A stretch of 64,000 bases of DNA, taken from the NCBI GenBank assembly GCA_002238825.1, contig MPNC01000008.1, forward strand, positions 1 to 64,000. The letters run 5' to 3'. Under the pieces are notes generated by a model. It searched no databases and was not told where the DNA came from. It was given only the letters and a program-made list of their open reading frames with translations. This document shows positions 36,909 through 45,653 of the stretch, one piece after another. This stretch comes from SAR202 cluster bacterium bin87. GTDB lineage: Bacteria > Chloroflexota > Dehalococcoidia > Lucifugimonadales > UBA3495. The stretch's first letter is position 1. Each line of letters starts with the position of its first letter. Both the position numbers and the translations under genes were made by a program.

Positions 36909-36914
36909 TATAAT
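36909..36914 (+). promoter_or_regulatory. -10 element ahead of MFS carrier 1
   Basis: TATAAT about 70 bases before the TTG start; no convincing -35 at 17 bases. Weak evidence on its own. Confidence 0.35.
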
Positions 36915-36982
36915 TGCCGAGGTCGCATTCGCCGTACTGGCGAGTGGGCTTGCGATTATCGCAATGTAACGGGAGAACACAG

Positions 36983-38368
36983 TTGATTCAGGCGAGCGAA
37001 CTGGCCCATCCGATCCGGTTGGCGCGCGGGATGTTCTACGGGTGGTGGTTGGCGGTCATCGGCGCCGTGATCATGGTCATCGGCACGGTGCCGCTGTTCC
37101 AGGCGCTTTCGCTGTGGTTGCCGGTTTTGTCTCAAAACTTCGGCTGGACGCCCTTCCAACTGTCCTGGGCGTTCACCCTGACGCGGGTGGAAGGCACGGT
37201 GATGGGGCCCATCGCGGGTTGGGGTGTGGACAAGCTGGGACCCCGCAAGATGGTGGCGATCGGCCTCGTCATATTCGGCATCGGGTTCTTCGTCTTCAGC
37301 CGTACCGAAAACCTGTGGATGTTCTACCTGGCCTTTGTAATCGTCAGCCTGGGAGCGGGCCTCGGCTCATGGCTGCCGGCCAACACCGCGCTTAACAATT
37401 GGTTCCGGGTACGCCGGTCCACCGCCATGTCCATACCCATGCTCGGGTTCGGCATTGGCGGGGTCTTTGTGGTGCCGCTGATGGCATGGGCGATGGGTTG
37501 GGACGTCAAAACCGGTGTCGAGATACCGGGACGCCTAGGGTGGCAGAATACGGCGCTATTGGTGGGCGCCATCGGTCTCGTGGCGTCGGTGCCCCTTGCC
37601 CTGCTGGTCCGGAATCGCCCCGAGGACTACGGTGAGCATCCGGACGGCATCGATCCGGAAGCGGCGACCTCCGCCGGTCCGCGGCGGGGCGCCAACAGCA
37701 GCGCGGCCGTGGCGCCCGACTACAACTGGCAGGAAGCGGTCCGCACGCGAGCCTTCTGGCTGATCACCATGGGGCACGCCAGCTCGTCCATCATCATCAT
37801 CAGCGTCATGTTCTACCTGGGACTACTGATGGTGGAACGCGGTTTCGGGCTGGGGCAAATCGGCGGGGTCATCTCAGCGCAAACCGCGGTGTCCACAGCC
37901 TTCATCCTGGTGGGAGGGATAATCGGTGACCGCGTTCCCATACGATTGGCCATTTTCGGCTTTTCTTTCCTCCAGTCCATCGCCATGGTGGTCCTGTTGA
38001 CCGCCGAAACGCTGCCGATGTTTTACCTGTTCTCCGCCCTGATGGGCATCGGGTTCGGGGGCAGAACCCCGCTGACCACCGCCATTCGAGGCGTATATTT
38101 CGGGCGCAGCAGTTTTGCGCGCATTACGGGCATTTCGATGATTCCCATGAACATCATGTTCGTCGTGGTCGTGCCGTATGTCGCTTGGATGCAGGAGTTC
38201 ATCACCGGCAGTTACACGCTGCCCCTGGCCTCCATCGCCGCGGTCAGCGCGGTGGGCTCGTTGATGTTCCTGTTCCTGGGCAACCCTCGCCTTTCGCCGT
38301 CCCAACGCCGCCGCGCCGACGTGCAGCGGCTGGTGACGCAGGGGGCTTCGAGCGGATCGGGCAACTGA
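36983..38368 (+). CDS. MFS transporter 1 (oxalate/formate antiporter or monocarboxylate type)
   Basis: A 461-residue, 12-helix major facilitator. FYGWWLAVIGAVIMVIG opens the first helix, and the loop 2-3 motif is GWGVDKLGPRKMV. Start TTG 36983 has GGGAG eight bases upstream; an in-frame ATG at 36914 lacks one and would overlap the -10. It is paralogous to the carrier that follows. The family moves small organic anions, and the next genes are flavin monooxygenases, so an organic-acid role is plausible but unproven. Confidence 0.87.
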   Translation: MIQASELAHPIRLARGMFYGWWLAVIGAVIMVIGTVPLFQALSLWLPVLSQNFGWTPFQLSWAFTLTRVEGTVMGPIAGWGVDKLGPRKMVAIGLVIFGIGFFVFSRTENLWMFYLAFVIVSLGAGLGSWLPANTALNNWFRVRRSTAMSIPMLGFGIGGVFVVPLMAWAMGWDVKTGVEIPGRLGWQNTALLVGAIGLVASVPLALLVRNRPEDYGEHPDGIDPEAATSAGPRRGANSSAAVAPDYNWQEAVRTRAFWLITMGHASSSIIIISVMFYLGLLMVERGFGLGQIGGVISAQTAVSTAFILVGGIIGDRVPIRLAIFGFSFLQSIAMVVLLTAETLPMFYLFSALMGIGFGGRTPLTTAIRGVYFGRSSFARITGISMIPMNIMFVVVVPYVAWMQEFITGSYTLPLASIAAVSAVGSLMFLFLGNPRLSPSQRRRADVQRLVTQGASSGSGN

Positions 38369-38425
38369 CGCCCCTTGGGCGTTGCTTCTTGGGTGGTGCC
38401 GAGCAAACCCATGCGACCGCGCTAG

Positions 38426-39718
38426 ATGGGCATAAGATCGGCGTTGCTTGACGCCAAAGCATCCGTCGATGCCCACTACGGTTGGTGGCTCGTCGCCGCC
38501 AGCATCATAATTCTCGCCTTGGCCGGGGATACCCTGACCAAGGGTTTCGCGGCGATGCTGCACGCGGGGCCCTTGGCGGCCTCAAGAATGACCCTGGTTT
38601 GGACAATTTCGGTCGCCGGCCAGGCCAGCAGTCTCCTCTTGCCAATAGCCGGACTCGCGGTGGACCGGTTTGGCCCGCGCCGGATGATCCTTACGGGTCT
38701 TTCGCTATGCGCCGCAGCTACCATTACAGCGGTGGCTCTTGCGGACACCGTGGTGGCAGTGGTGCTTTACCCGGTGTTGATCCTCGGCATACTGGCGGGA
38801 TCCAATTTGCCGGTGATGACGTCCATCAACCAGTGGTTCTTCCACAAGAGAACGCTGGCGATTGCTGTGACGCTGTTCGCAGTCTCCGCGCTGAACTGGC
38901 TGCTTTCGCTGGCGATAGACATCCCGGTTGAAACCATGACGACGCTACCCTTCGGGCTACTGGTGCTCGTGCTAGGGCTGCCCGTGACGTTCATGTTGCT
39001 CAGGCCAATCCCCATCCCGGGGAACACGGAGGGGTATGGTCAGCCAGAGAGTCCAGTGTCAAGCAGGTGGTCCGACGGCCGCCCGTCAGTAGACTACGGT
39101 TGGAAGGAAGCGGTCAGGGGGCGCGATTTCTGGATGCTGGTGTTGGCAGCGGGCTTTCTCGGCGCGGCAAACCAGATCACCAGGATGCTGATTTTCGGGT
39201 TGGCCGATTTCCGGTTTCATGTCGAGGGGTCGTATAGGATGTTCGAAAATTTGCACGAGGTCGTTTCCGTTGCCTTCATCCTGGTCGGCGGATTGATTGG
39301 CATGAAAGCGGGGCTGCGTCCGGCGTTGCTGGCTTTTGCCACGCTCCATGTGGTCGCTCTCGCGGTAATCCTGCTGGCGAGAGGTCCGGGATGGCTGTTT
39401 ACGGGGATCCTGATAATGGCAGCCGGTCACGGGGGAGGCATCGCCCTCGGTATCTCGGCGGTTGGGGAATATTTCGGACGGCGGCGCTTCGCCAGCCTGC
39501 TGGGAACCGGCGGGTTGATAACCCAGGCACTTGCGGGCAGCGTGTTCGGCCTGCTGTTCACGATCCGGCCTTTGTCCACGTATTTTGACTTGCCGAGCGA
39601 CCCCTCCTGGGCGCTCGCTGCAGCACTGATCCCGGCGACCGCGGGTGTCGTAGCCTACCGGAAACTAGGCCATCCCAAGCCGGCGCCATCGCAACTTGCC
39701 TCCGGAACCGATAACTAG
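38426..39718 (+). CDS. MFS transporter 2
   Basis: A 430-residue major facilitator similar in layout to carrier 1 (HYGWWLVAASIII at helix 1; GLAVDRFGPRRMI between helices 2 and 3; central loop with VDYGWKEAVRGRDFW, as in carrier 1 DYNWQEAVRTRAFW). The two probably arose by tandem duplication. The stop TAG sits in a CTAG that also supplies the stop of the convergent monooxygenase gene. The ribosome-binding site is weak. Confidence 0.85.
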   Translation: MGIRSALLDAKASVDAHYGWWLVAASIIILALAGDTLTKGFAAMLHAGPLAASRMTLVWTISVAGQASSLLLPIAGLAVDRFGPRRMILTGLSLCAAATITAVALADTVVAVVLYPVLILGILAGSNLPVMTSINQWFFHKRTLAIAVTLFAVSALNWLLSLAIDIPVETMTTLPFGLLVLVLGLPVTFMLLRPIPIPGNTEGYGQPESPVSSRWSDGRPSVDYGWKEAVRGRDFWMLVLAAGFLGAANQITRMLIFGLADFRFHVEGSYRMFENLHEVVSVAFILVGGLIGMKAGLRPALLAFATLHVVALAVILLARGPGWLFTGILIMAAGHGGGIALGISAVGEYFGRRRFASLLGTGGLITQALAGSVFGLLFTIRPLSTYFDLPSDPSWALAAALIPATAGVVAYRKLGHPKPAPSQLASGTDN

Positions 39719-40677
39719 AGCGCGGAAGCGCCGAACCGGTTCATCACTTCCTCGGCAAACAGGGCCAGCGTCTCCGACGGCGCCGGATTGGGGAACACGA
39801 CGAAGAAGTACCGGATGCCGAACTCCACGTACTCGCTGAGGCGGTCGCAGATCTGCTCCGGCGTGCCGGAAAGGGTGTTGCGCAGTCGCTCCGCCTGATA
39901 TGCCGTGGCTGTCATCCCGGCATCTCCCGCCAGCCGGGCAACCAGCTGCTCGTACTCGCGCTGCGTGGGGGCGATGACGCAGTCGGCGTTGTGCGTCAGC
40001 TCGATGCTGCCTGGATAGCGGCCCGCATCCTCGGCCGCCTGACGGATGATGCGGGCGTACTCGTGATGTTGCTCCACCGGGTCGTTCGACCCGACGTTGC
40101 TGATGTCGGCGGTGCGGCCGATGGCCGGCAGCACGTAACGGGGCCCGTGGCCACCGACAAGGACGGGTACGGAGGGCAGTTGGGTTGGCTTCGGGTCGAT
40201 GGACGCGCCGGCTACCCGATAATATTGCCCGCCGAAATCGAACGACGTTTCCGTCCACAGGCGGCGCATCAGCGCAATTGCCTCCTCCAGCATTTCGCAA
40301 CGTTCGCGCGTGGATGGAAAGGGCAGGCCACTTTTGGTGGTGTCGCTCTGACTTCCGCCAGCGCCGATCCCGAGCGTGATCCGGCCGCCGCTGATTACGT
40401 CCAGCGTCGCCACCATCTTCGCCGTCAACATCGGATGTCGATAAGGGTTGGCCAGCACCATGGGCACCGCGCGGATACGCTCGGTTTGCGCCAGCAGCGC
40501 GGTGAGAGTCGTCCAGCATTCCAGAGCGTCCACGGTGAGCAGGTCGAACAGGCTGGCCGAGTAGTACCCGAGGCGATCCGCTTCCTGCCAGATGCGCAGA
40601 AGGTCCTCGTAGGAGTACCGGTACTGGTTAACGCGGACGTTGAATTTGACGGGAGTTTGGTTTGAGTGTGCAGTCAT
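39715..40677 (-). CDS. LLM-class (luciferase-like) flavin-dependent oxidoreductase 1
   Basis: A 320-residue TIM-barrel monooxygenase of the bacterial luciferase superfamily, using reduced flavin (FMNH2 or F420). Typical segments: ADRLGYYSASLFDLL, ERIRAVPMVLANPYRHPMLT, LDVISGGRITLGIGAGGS and VPVLVGGHGPRYVLPAIGR. Short length and GAGGSQSD resemble the F420-linked or nitrilotriacetate-type subgroup, but cofactor and substrate cannot be decided. It ends in a CTAG shared with the stop of MFS carrier 2. Confidence 0.87.
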   Translation of the reverse strand: MTAHSNQTPVKFNVRVNQYRYSYEDLLRIWQEADRLGYYSASLFDLLTVDALECWTTLTALLAQTERIRAVPMVLANPYRHPMLTAKMVATLDVISGGRITLGIGAGGSQSDTTKSGLPFPSTRERCEMLEEAIALMRRLWTETSFDFGGQYYRVAGASIDPKPTQLPSVPVLVGGHGPRYVLPAIGRTADISNVGSNDPVEQHHEYARIIRQAAEDAGRYPGSIELTHNADCVIAPTQREYEQLVARLAGDAGMTATAYQAERLRNTLSGTPEQICDRLSEYVEFGIRYFFVVFPNPAPSETLALFAEEVMNRFGASAL

Positions 40678-40696
40678 GGCGTGGCCCAGAAGAAAA

Positions 40697-40722
40697 TAGG
40701 GGCGAATGAATATTCGCCCCTA
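40697..40722. repeat. AGGGGCG-type dispersed hairpin, copy B
   Basis: Perfect 11-bp inverted repeat TAGGGGCGAAT/ATTCGCCCCTA with a four-base loop, between two minus-strand monooxygenase genes. Same core as copy A. Confidence 0.75.
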
Positions 40723-40745
40723 CACGGGAACCCGATGTGAAAGGG

Positions 40746-41930
40746 CTACTTGGCGCCGTTGCCGTTCCGGAAGTGCGGGATGACTTCCTTCCCGAACTTC
40801 TCGATGGAGGCCATCACCTTTTCGTGAGGGATGGTCTCGGTCTGCATGATCAGCATGACCTGATCAACGCCGATGTCTTCGTACATCTGGCAGGTCTTGA
40901 TGCAGGACTCGGGGTTGCCAGCGATGATGACACCGCGGTCGGACAGGGTCTTGCCGTCCAGCTGGGCGATGGCCGCCCGTGCCGCGCCGGGACCGGCGTC
41001 CAGGGACAGGCCGACTTCTTCAGCCAACTGCTGGTGTTCTTCGTCGGACTGGCGAAGCCAGCGGCTGAAGTCGGCGGAAAGGTGCTCGGGAACGCCGCCC
41101 CAGGCTTCCAGCAGTTCCTCGTAGGCGCCGATGCGGCCCGCGATGTAGGGCTTGTCGGGACCGAAGAAGGTCTTCATGGACTCTGCCGCCAGTTCCTTGG
41201 CGTAGTCGTCATCGTCGTCGCAGAAGCCGTGAACGTTGTTGCCCCAGAACTCGGTGACAAACTCGCCCACAGGCTCGCAGTCCTTCAGAGCATCGCGGTA
41301 AATCTGCACCTTCTCCCTCAACACCTCAACGGCGTAGGAAGCGGAGGAGAGGACGCCGATGCCCTTCTGCGCAGCCAGGCGGAAGCTGTCCTCGGAGGTG
41401 CAGGCCAGGTACAGGCGCGGGTGCGGCTGCTGATAGGGCTTGGGCAGGACGCGACGCTTGGGCACGCTCCAGTTCTCTCCCTCGTACTCGTACTCGTCCG
41501 AGGTCCAGATCTTGGGCAGCATGCTGATGGACTCGTTCCACAGATCGCGGGTTTGCCGGGGGTCGATGCCCAGCCCGGTCTGCTCGTACGCGTTGGAGCG
41601 GCCGGTGCCAACCTCAATGCGTCCGTCGGTCAGCTGGTCCAGGAGCGCCACTCGCTCGGCCACGCGTACGGGGTGGTGGTAGGGAAGGATGCAAACGCCG
41701 TAGCCGATGCGGATCTGCTTGGTGATGCGGCTCAGGGCGCCGAACATGGCGTCCTGTGAGGGCGAGCCCGAGAATCCGGTGAGGAAGTGGTGCTCGACGA
41801 ACCAGAGGTTGTCAAACCCCACCTGGTCGGCCAACTCACACTGCTCGAGGGTTTCCTTGTAAAGCGCGTTCCAGTCGATCTCGGTGCCCTGGAAGGGGCG
41901 CTGGCATTCGTAAAGCAAGCCGAACTGCAT
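40746..41930 (-). CDS. LLM-class (luciferase-like) flavin-dependent monooxygenase 2
   Basis: A 394-residue enzyme of the luciferase alkanal-monooxygenase-like family. N-terminus MQFGLLYECQRPFQG, then LADQVGFDNLWFVEHHFLTG, IRIGYGVCILPYHHPVRVAE and LDQLTDGRIEVGTGRSNAYE, all hallmark segments. It likely uses FMNH2 and O2. GGAGA precedes ATG 41930 by about seven bases. It is of a different subgroup from the neighbouring copy 1, so the pair is not a recent duplication. Confidence 0.9.
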   Translation of the reverse strand: MQFGLLYECQRPFQGTEIDWNALYKETLEQCELADQVGFDNLWFVEHHFLTGFSGSPSQDAMFGALSRITKQIRIGYGVCILPYHHPVRVAERVALLDQLTDGRIEVGTGRSNAYEQTGLGIDPRQTRDLWNESISMLPKIWTSDEYEYEGENWSVPKRRVLPKPYQQPHPRLYLACTSEDSFRLAAQKGIGVLSSASYAVEVLREKVQIYRDALKDCEPVGEFVTEFWGNNVHGFCDDDDDYAKELAAESMKTFFGPDKPYIAGRIGAYEELLEAWGGVPEHLSADFSRWLRQSDEEHQQLAEEVGLSLDAGPGAARAAIAQLDGKTLSDRGVIIAGNPESCIKTCQMYEDIGVDQVMLIMQTETIPHEKVMASIEKFGKEVIPHFRNGNGAK

Positions 41931-42252
41931 GGCAAATCTCCTGTACTGAGAAGTCGCGGGGTCGCCCGCTTCCGGTTATCCGACGCCGGGATTGATACGA
42001 AAACCCGCTCCGGAGCAGGCGCCGAGTATTGGCGGAAGTATAGCGCAATTGATACCCGTTGGCGAACGCAACCAGGGCCTTTCCCACGTCATTGTGAGAA
42101 GCGGAGCGACGTGGCAATCCCGTCGGTGCAACCGGGCTTCCCCGTATGAGTCATGCCCCCGGAACGAGATTACCGCGCTGCGCTCGCAATGACTAAAGCT
42201 ACTTTGGAAAAGCCCTGGAACGCAACGGGCGTCGCTGTCGTAGCGCGGAAAC
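41931..42252. other. Gap holding one dispersed palindromic repeat
   Basis: About 320 bases between two minus-strand genes. Its second half is the repeat at 42088-42193; the rest shows no gene or motif I can support. Confidence 0.5.
42088..42193. repeat. MITE-like palindromic repeat, copy 1
   Basis: A 106-bp element starting GTCATTGTGAGAAGCGGAGC and ending CGCTGCGCTCGCAATGAC. The ends are imperfect inverted repeats, so it can fold into one long hairpin. A second copy lies at 55340-55430 in the opposite orientation (GTCAACGCGAGGAGCCAAGC to CGCTGCGCACGCAACGAC), with a decayed half near 2688. Similar elements, recognised by peptides like RGAKRRG or HCERSAV in translated gaps, are widespread in bacterial genomes. 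No coding capacity. Confidence 0.75.
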
Positions 42253-42735
42253 TCAGCGCGAGGCGAGCCAGGCGTCGTGATTTTCCCGCATATACTGCAG
42301 GTGCTCCGGAATGTGGACGGCATACACGTCCAGCCAGTCGTCCAGCGTCATGTCCCCGTTCTCGGGGTGGTAGCAGGTGTTGGCCCAGGCCGAATCGGGC
42401 AGCGTCTTTATCAGGTCGTAGGTCTGTTGCCGGAGGATCCGGAAAAGTTCCAGAGCGCCTTCCACGGAACTGCCGGCATATCCCAGGGCGCTTGCCCATC
42501 CGTTTTCGTCGTACGCCATCAGCGGTTCGCCCGGCTCGGCGATGAAGCGGCGGCACCGGATGTAGCTATTGGCCTCGCTATCGGTGATATGGACCAGGTG
42601 TTCGTGAATGCTCCAGCAACCGTGTTCATCGCGGAAGTCCCACATTTCTTCGGGAAACTCCCGCAGCCCAGCCATGAGAGTATCATAGGCTGAACCATAA
42701 GTCTCGATCTTTGCGGAGCGCGTTGCTGGGGACAT
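42253..42735 (-). CDS. DinB-family protein
   Basis: A 160-residue four-helix-bundle protein of the DinB/YfiT superfamily. The metal-triad histidines are suggested by SIHEHLVHITDSE and HIPEHLQYM. Members include mycothiol- or bacillithiol-dependent transferases and metal-dependent hydrolases; the function here is unknown. ATG 42735 is preferred to the upstream GTG 42750. A GYD-domain gene lies just upstream on the same strand. Confidence 0.8.
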   Translation of the reverse strand: MSPATRSAKIETYGSAYDTLMAGLREFPEEMWDFRDEHGCWSIHEHLVHITDSEANSYIRCRRFIAEPGEPLMAYDENGWASALGYAGSSVEGALELFRILRQQTYDLIKTLPDSAWANTCYHPENGDMTLDDWLDVYAVHIPEHLQYMRENHDAWLASR

Positions 42736-42786
42736 GACACTCTCGTTCACGATGGATCCGGCGACGTTTCAATTTTGCGCAGCAGC

Positions 42787-43107
42787 CTATGCCCCTGGAA
42801 GGCGATACGTTACGGTCTTGCCGGAAGCCGCGTCGATTTCTTCTGGAGATATCAACTGCACGGTCGTGATGTTGAGGGCGCCGCCGGCGCCAATGGTCAT
42901 CGACACCGCTGCGGCAGTTGCCGTGTCCGGGAGTTCGAAGGTCATGTAAAGATCGGAGCCGCCGAGAGCGTAATAGAAAGACTCCAAAACCCCACCCTGC
43001 TCTCTCGCCAACTCTTCGAAAACCTGGCGGCGTGAGGTTCCTCCTTCCTTCAGCAATCCCTGGAAACCCTCGGTGGTATAGTTGGCTTGAAACAGATACT
43101 TGGGCAT
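42787..43107 (-). CDS. GYD-domain protein
   Basis: A 106-residue ferredoxin-like alpha/beta protein of the GYD family: MPKYLFQANYTTEGFQGLL, YYALGGSDLYMTFELPD and AAVSMTIGAGGALNITTVQL. The function of the family is not established. AAAGGAG precedes ATG 43107 by nine bases. It is followed by the DinB gene (36 bases) and diverges from GMC oxidoreductase 2. Confidence 0.85.
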   Translation of the reverse strand: MPKYLFQANYTTEGFQGLLKEGGTSRRQVFEELAREQGGVLESFYYALGGSDLYMTFELPDTATAAAVSMTIGAGGALNITTVQLISPEEIDAASGKTVTYRLPGA

Positions 43108-43288
43108 CGGACACGTCTCCTTTGTCTATCGTCTATGCCAATAGTGGCATTGCCACTTAAAAATCGCCGCGTAGTCTATCACACGGGGACGCGCCGCCCG
43201 GCGGTGGCCCCCTTGCCGGCGGCGACGATACGGGCGATAATCCGCCCAGGAAATGATCCCGGAGCGTTCACCCAGGAGGCGAAACGCC

Positions 43289-44827
43289 ATGAAGTATGAC
43301 GTCATTATCATCGGGGCGGGATCAGCCGGTTGCACGATGGCAGCCAGGCTGACGGAAGACCCTGACCGTTCGGTCCTGCTCCTCGAGGCCGGGCCGGATT
43401 ATCCTGATTTTGAGCTGTATCCGGACGACCTGAAGTACGGCTACGATCAGACCGCGTCCGCGGTTGACGCCCCGCACAACTGGACCTTCTGGGCCCAGAA
43501 TCCGGGCCAGGCCAATCCCATGCCCGTTCCGCGCGGCCGGGTGGTCGGCGGGTCCTCCGCCATCAATGGCCAGGTGCTGCTGCGCGGCGTTCCTGAGGAC
43601 TACGACGCCTGGGCGGCCCTGGGCAACGACGAATGGAAATTCACCGACTGTCTGCCCTATTTCCGCAAGATGGAAACAGACGTAGACATCAGCGACGACT
43701 TCCATGGCAACACGGGGCCAATTCCCGTCCGGCGACATAAGCAGGAAGACTGGCTGCCCGCACAGGTCGCCTTCTGGAATGCCTGCCGCGACGCGGGTCA
43801 CCCCCACGACCCGGACATGAACCATCCGGATTCCGGCGGCGTCGGACCGGTCCCCATGAACAACCCCAACGGCGTGCGGATGAGTACGTCAATCACCTAC
43901 CTGCGCGAGGCCAGGCACCGGCTCAACCTGACCATCCGCCCCAACGTCACCTGTCGCCGGATCGTCTTTGACGGCAAGAAAGCGACCGGCGTGGAAGTGG
44001 AAAGCGGTGGTGAGGTGTTCACCGTTGAAGCCGACGACATCATCCTGAGCTCCGGTGCAATCGCGTCCCCGCAGCTGCTCATGCTGTCGGGCGTTGGTCC
44101 GGCGGACCACCTGCGGGAGATGGGTATCCCGGTGGTGCATGAGCTCCCCGGCGTTGGCCAGAACCTGCGGGACCACCCCAACATTCGCGTCCCGGTGAAG
44201 GTGAAAGATGACTTCCCGCTGGACGCATCGGCGCCGCGAACCCAAGTCTGCCTGCGCTATACCGCCAGCGGCAGCCACCTCCGCAACGACATTCAGATCA
44301 TGCAGTCGTCCTTCTCGTCGCCGATCGCCGGCGACCCGCTGGAAGCCGAAGGCATCCGGTTCACCTGCATCCTCGAGTTGGCGATTGGATCGGGTCAGTT
44401 GCGACTGGCGAGCACCGACCCGCATGACCAGCCGGCGTTGAACTACAACTACTTCCAGGAAGAGTTTGACCTCTCGCGGATGCGCGAGGCGGTCCGGGTC
44501 TGCGTCAATCTGCTGGACAGCGACCATTACAAGGACGTCGCCGACGAATTGCTGGACCCGCTACCCGCCGACCTGGAGAGCGATGAGGCGCTGAACGACT
44601 GGCTGAAGCGAGTGGTCAGCACTTCGCAGCATATCTCCGGTACGTGCAAAATCGGCTCGGCCGACGATCCAATGGCAGTGGTCGACCAGCACTGTCGGGT
44701 ACACGGCCTGGAGAACCTGCACGTTGCCGACGCCTCGGTGATGCCGGACTGCATCCGCGCCAACACCAACTGCACCACCATCATGATTGCCGAGCGGAAG
44801 TCCGACTGGTTCCGCTCTGGGGAATAA
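43289..44827 (+). CDS. GMC family FAD-dependent oxidoreductase 2
   Basis: A 512-residue paralogue of GMC oxidoreductase 1. FAD motif VIIIGAGSAGCTMAARL, first signature VVGGSSAINGQVLLRG, second signature GAIASPQLLMLSGVGP, and active-site region QHISGTCKIG with RANTNCTTIMIAE. AGGAGG precedes ATG 43289 by eight bases. The predicted selenoprotein gene follows after 25 bases, so a common transcript with the glutaredoxin-DinB fusion and PAC2 gene is likely. Substrate unknown. Confidence 0.92.
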   Translation: MKYDVIIIGAGSAGCTMAARLTEDPDRSVLLLEAGPDYPDFELYPDDLKYGYDQTASAVDAPHNWTFWAQNPGQANPMPVPRGRVVGGSSAINGQVLLRGVPEDYDAWAALGNDEWKFTDCLPYFRKMETDVDISDDFHGNTGPIPVRRHKQEDWLPAQVAFWNACRDAGHPHDPDMNHPDSGGVGPVPMNNPNGVRMSTSITYLREARHRLNLTIRPNVTCRRIVFDGKKATGVEVESGGEVFTVEADDIILSSGAIASPQLLMLSGVGPADHLREMGIPVVHELPGVGQNLRDHPNIRVPVKVKDDFPLDASAPRTQVCLRYTASGSHLRNDIQIMQSSFSSPIAGDPLEAEGIRFTCILELAIGSGQLRLASTDPHDQPALNYNYFQEEFDLSRMREAVRVCVNLLDSDHYKDVADELLDPLPADLESDEALNDWLKRVVSTSQHISGTCKIGSADDPMAVVDQHCRVHGLENLHVADASVMPDCIRANTNCTTIMIAERKSDWFRSGE

Positions 44828-44852
44828 ACCACAAAACGCGAGGTAAACGACC

Positions 44853-45632
44853 ATGACAACCGCACAGCGAGAAGTTCACGTCTACACCAACCCTGGTTGA
44901 TTCAGCTGTCGGACGCTGGAGGAGTTCCTGGCGTCCAACGGTGTTCAGTATGAACACCACGACCTGCTGACCGACGAGCCGGCGCGCGAGGATTTGAAGT
45001 CCCGCGGCATATTGTCCGCTCCCGTGACCATCATCGATGGCGCGGAGGTCATTATCGGTTACTATCCCAAGAAGTTGATCCCCGCATTGGGGCTGGCCGA
45101 GGCGCCCATCGACCTTTCCGGCCGCACCGCCTGGCTCGCCGACAAATACAAGCGGATCCTTGGGGCGGCGGCACGAGCCACCTGCGAGCTCTCTGCGGAA
45201 CAGCTTGCGCAACCCGTGCAGTGGCGACCGGAAGTGTTGCGGGACACCCTGGTGCACATCGTGTCCTTCCCCGAACTCGCTTATACGAGCAGCACCCGGG
45301 GCTCTATGAGCACCGATGACATGCGGGCGTGCAAAGAGAGCCTGGCTCACCTGAACGCTCCTGATGACATCGCTAGCTACGCCCTGAAGGTGGCCGATGA
45401 CATCGCCGAATTCCTCGCCAGCGGTGACACCGATGGATTCGATCGGGTCGTACCCGCGCACTACGGCGGCGAGGTAACCGTTCTCGAATTGCTGAACATA
45501 ATCCTGAGCCACAGCACGCACCATCTCAAGCAGGTGTACTGGTTCATGGACGACCAGCTTGGTCAGCCTCCGAAGGCTCCCGCGTCCGATGAGGACATGG
45601 ATGGCATCTTCACGCCGGCCCAGTTGATCTAG
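44853..45632 (+). CDS. Predicted selenoprotein: Sec-containing glutaredoxin fused to a DinB-like domain
   Basis: Seen directly: GAGG lies nine bases ahead of ATG 44853. Codon 16 is TGA (44898-44900), and the same frame then runs open to TAG 45632 (259 residues with Sec). The product starts MTTAQREVHVYTNPG, then U16-FSC19, then RTLEEFLASNGVQYEHHDL and a cis-Pro segment SAPVTIIDG: a glutaredoxin/NrdH-type thioredoxin fold whose CxxC would be UxxC. Residues about 88-259 form a DinB/YfiT-type bundle (RPEVLRDTLVHIVSFPELAY, LSHSTHHLKQVYWFMDD). A SECIS-like hairpin begins 10 bases after the UGA. Inference: Sec is inserted. The alternative is a nonsense mutation of the catalytic Cys codon with reinitiation downstream. 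Role is probably thiol redox or detoxification; the partner thiol is unknown. Confidence 0.85.
44898..44936 (+). promoter_or_regulatory. Candidate bacterial SECIS element (UGA plus hairpin)
   Basis: After TGA 44898-44900 and ten bases comes GGACGC (44911-44916) pairing perfectly with GCGTCC (44931-44936). Inside, T917 can wobble with G930, GGA (918-920) pairs with TCC (926-928), T929 is left bulged, and the apical loop is GGAGT (921-925). Spacing, a bulged U and a loop starting with G agree with the E. coli fdhF type. By-eye folding only. Confidence 0.7.
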
Positions 45633-45653
45633 CGCCGCCCGGAGGGAAGTGTC

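Noticed and set aside
44853-45632. Pseudogene reading of the glutaredoxin-DinB gene (nonsense mutation)
   Set aside because: A random nonsense mutation exactly at the redox Cys, followed by a SECIS-like hairpin and an otherwise intact frame, is much less likely than Sec coding; it remains the main alternative.
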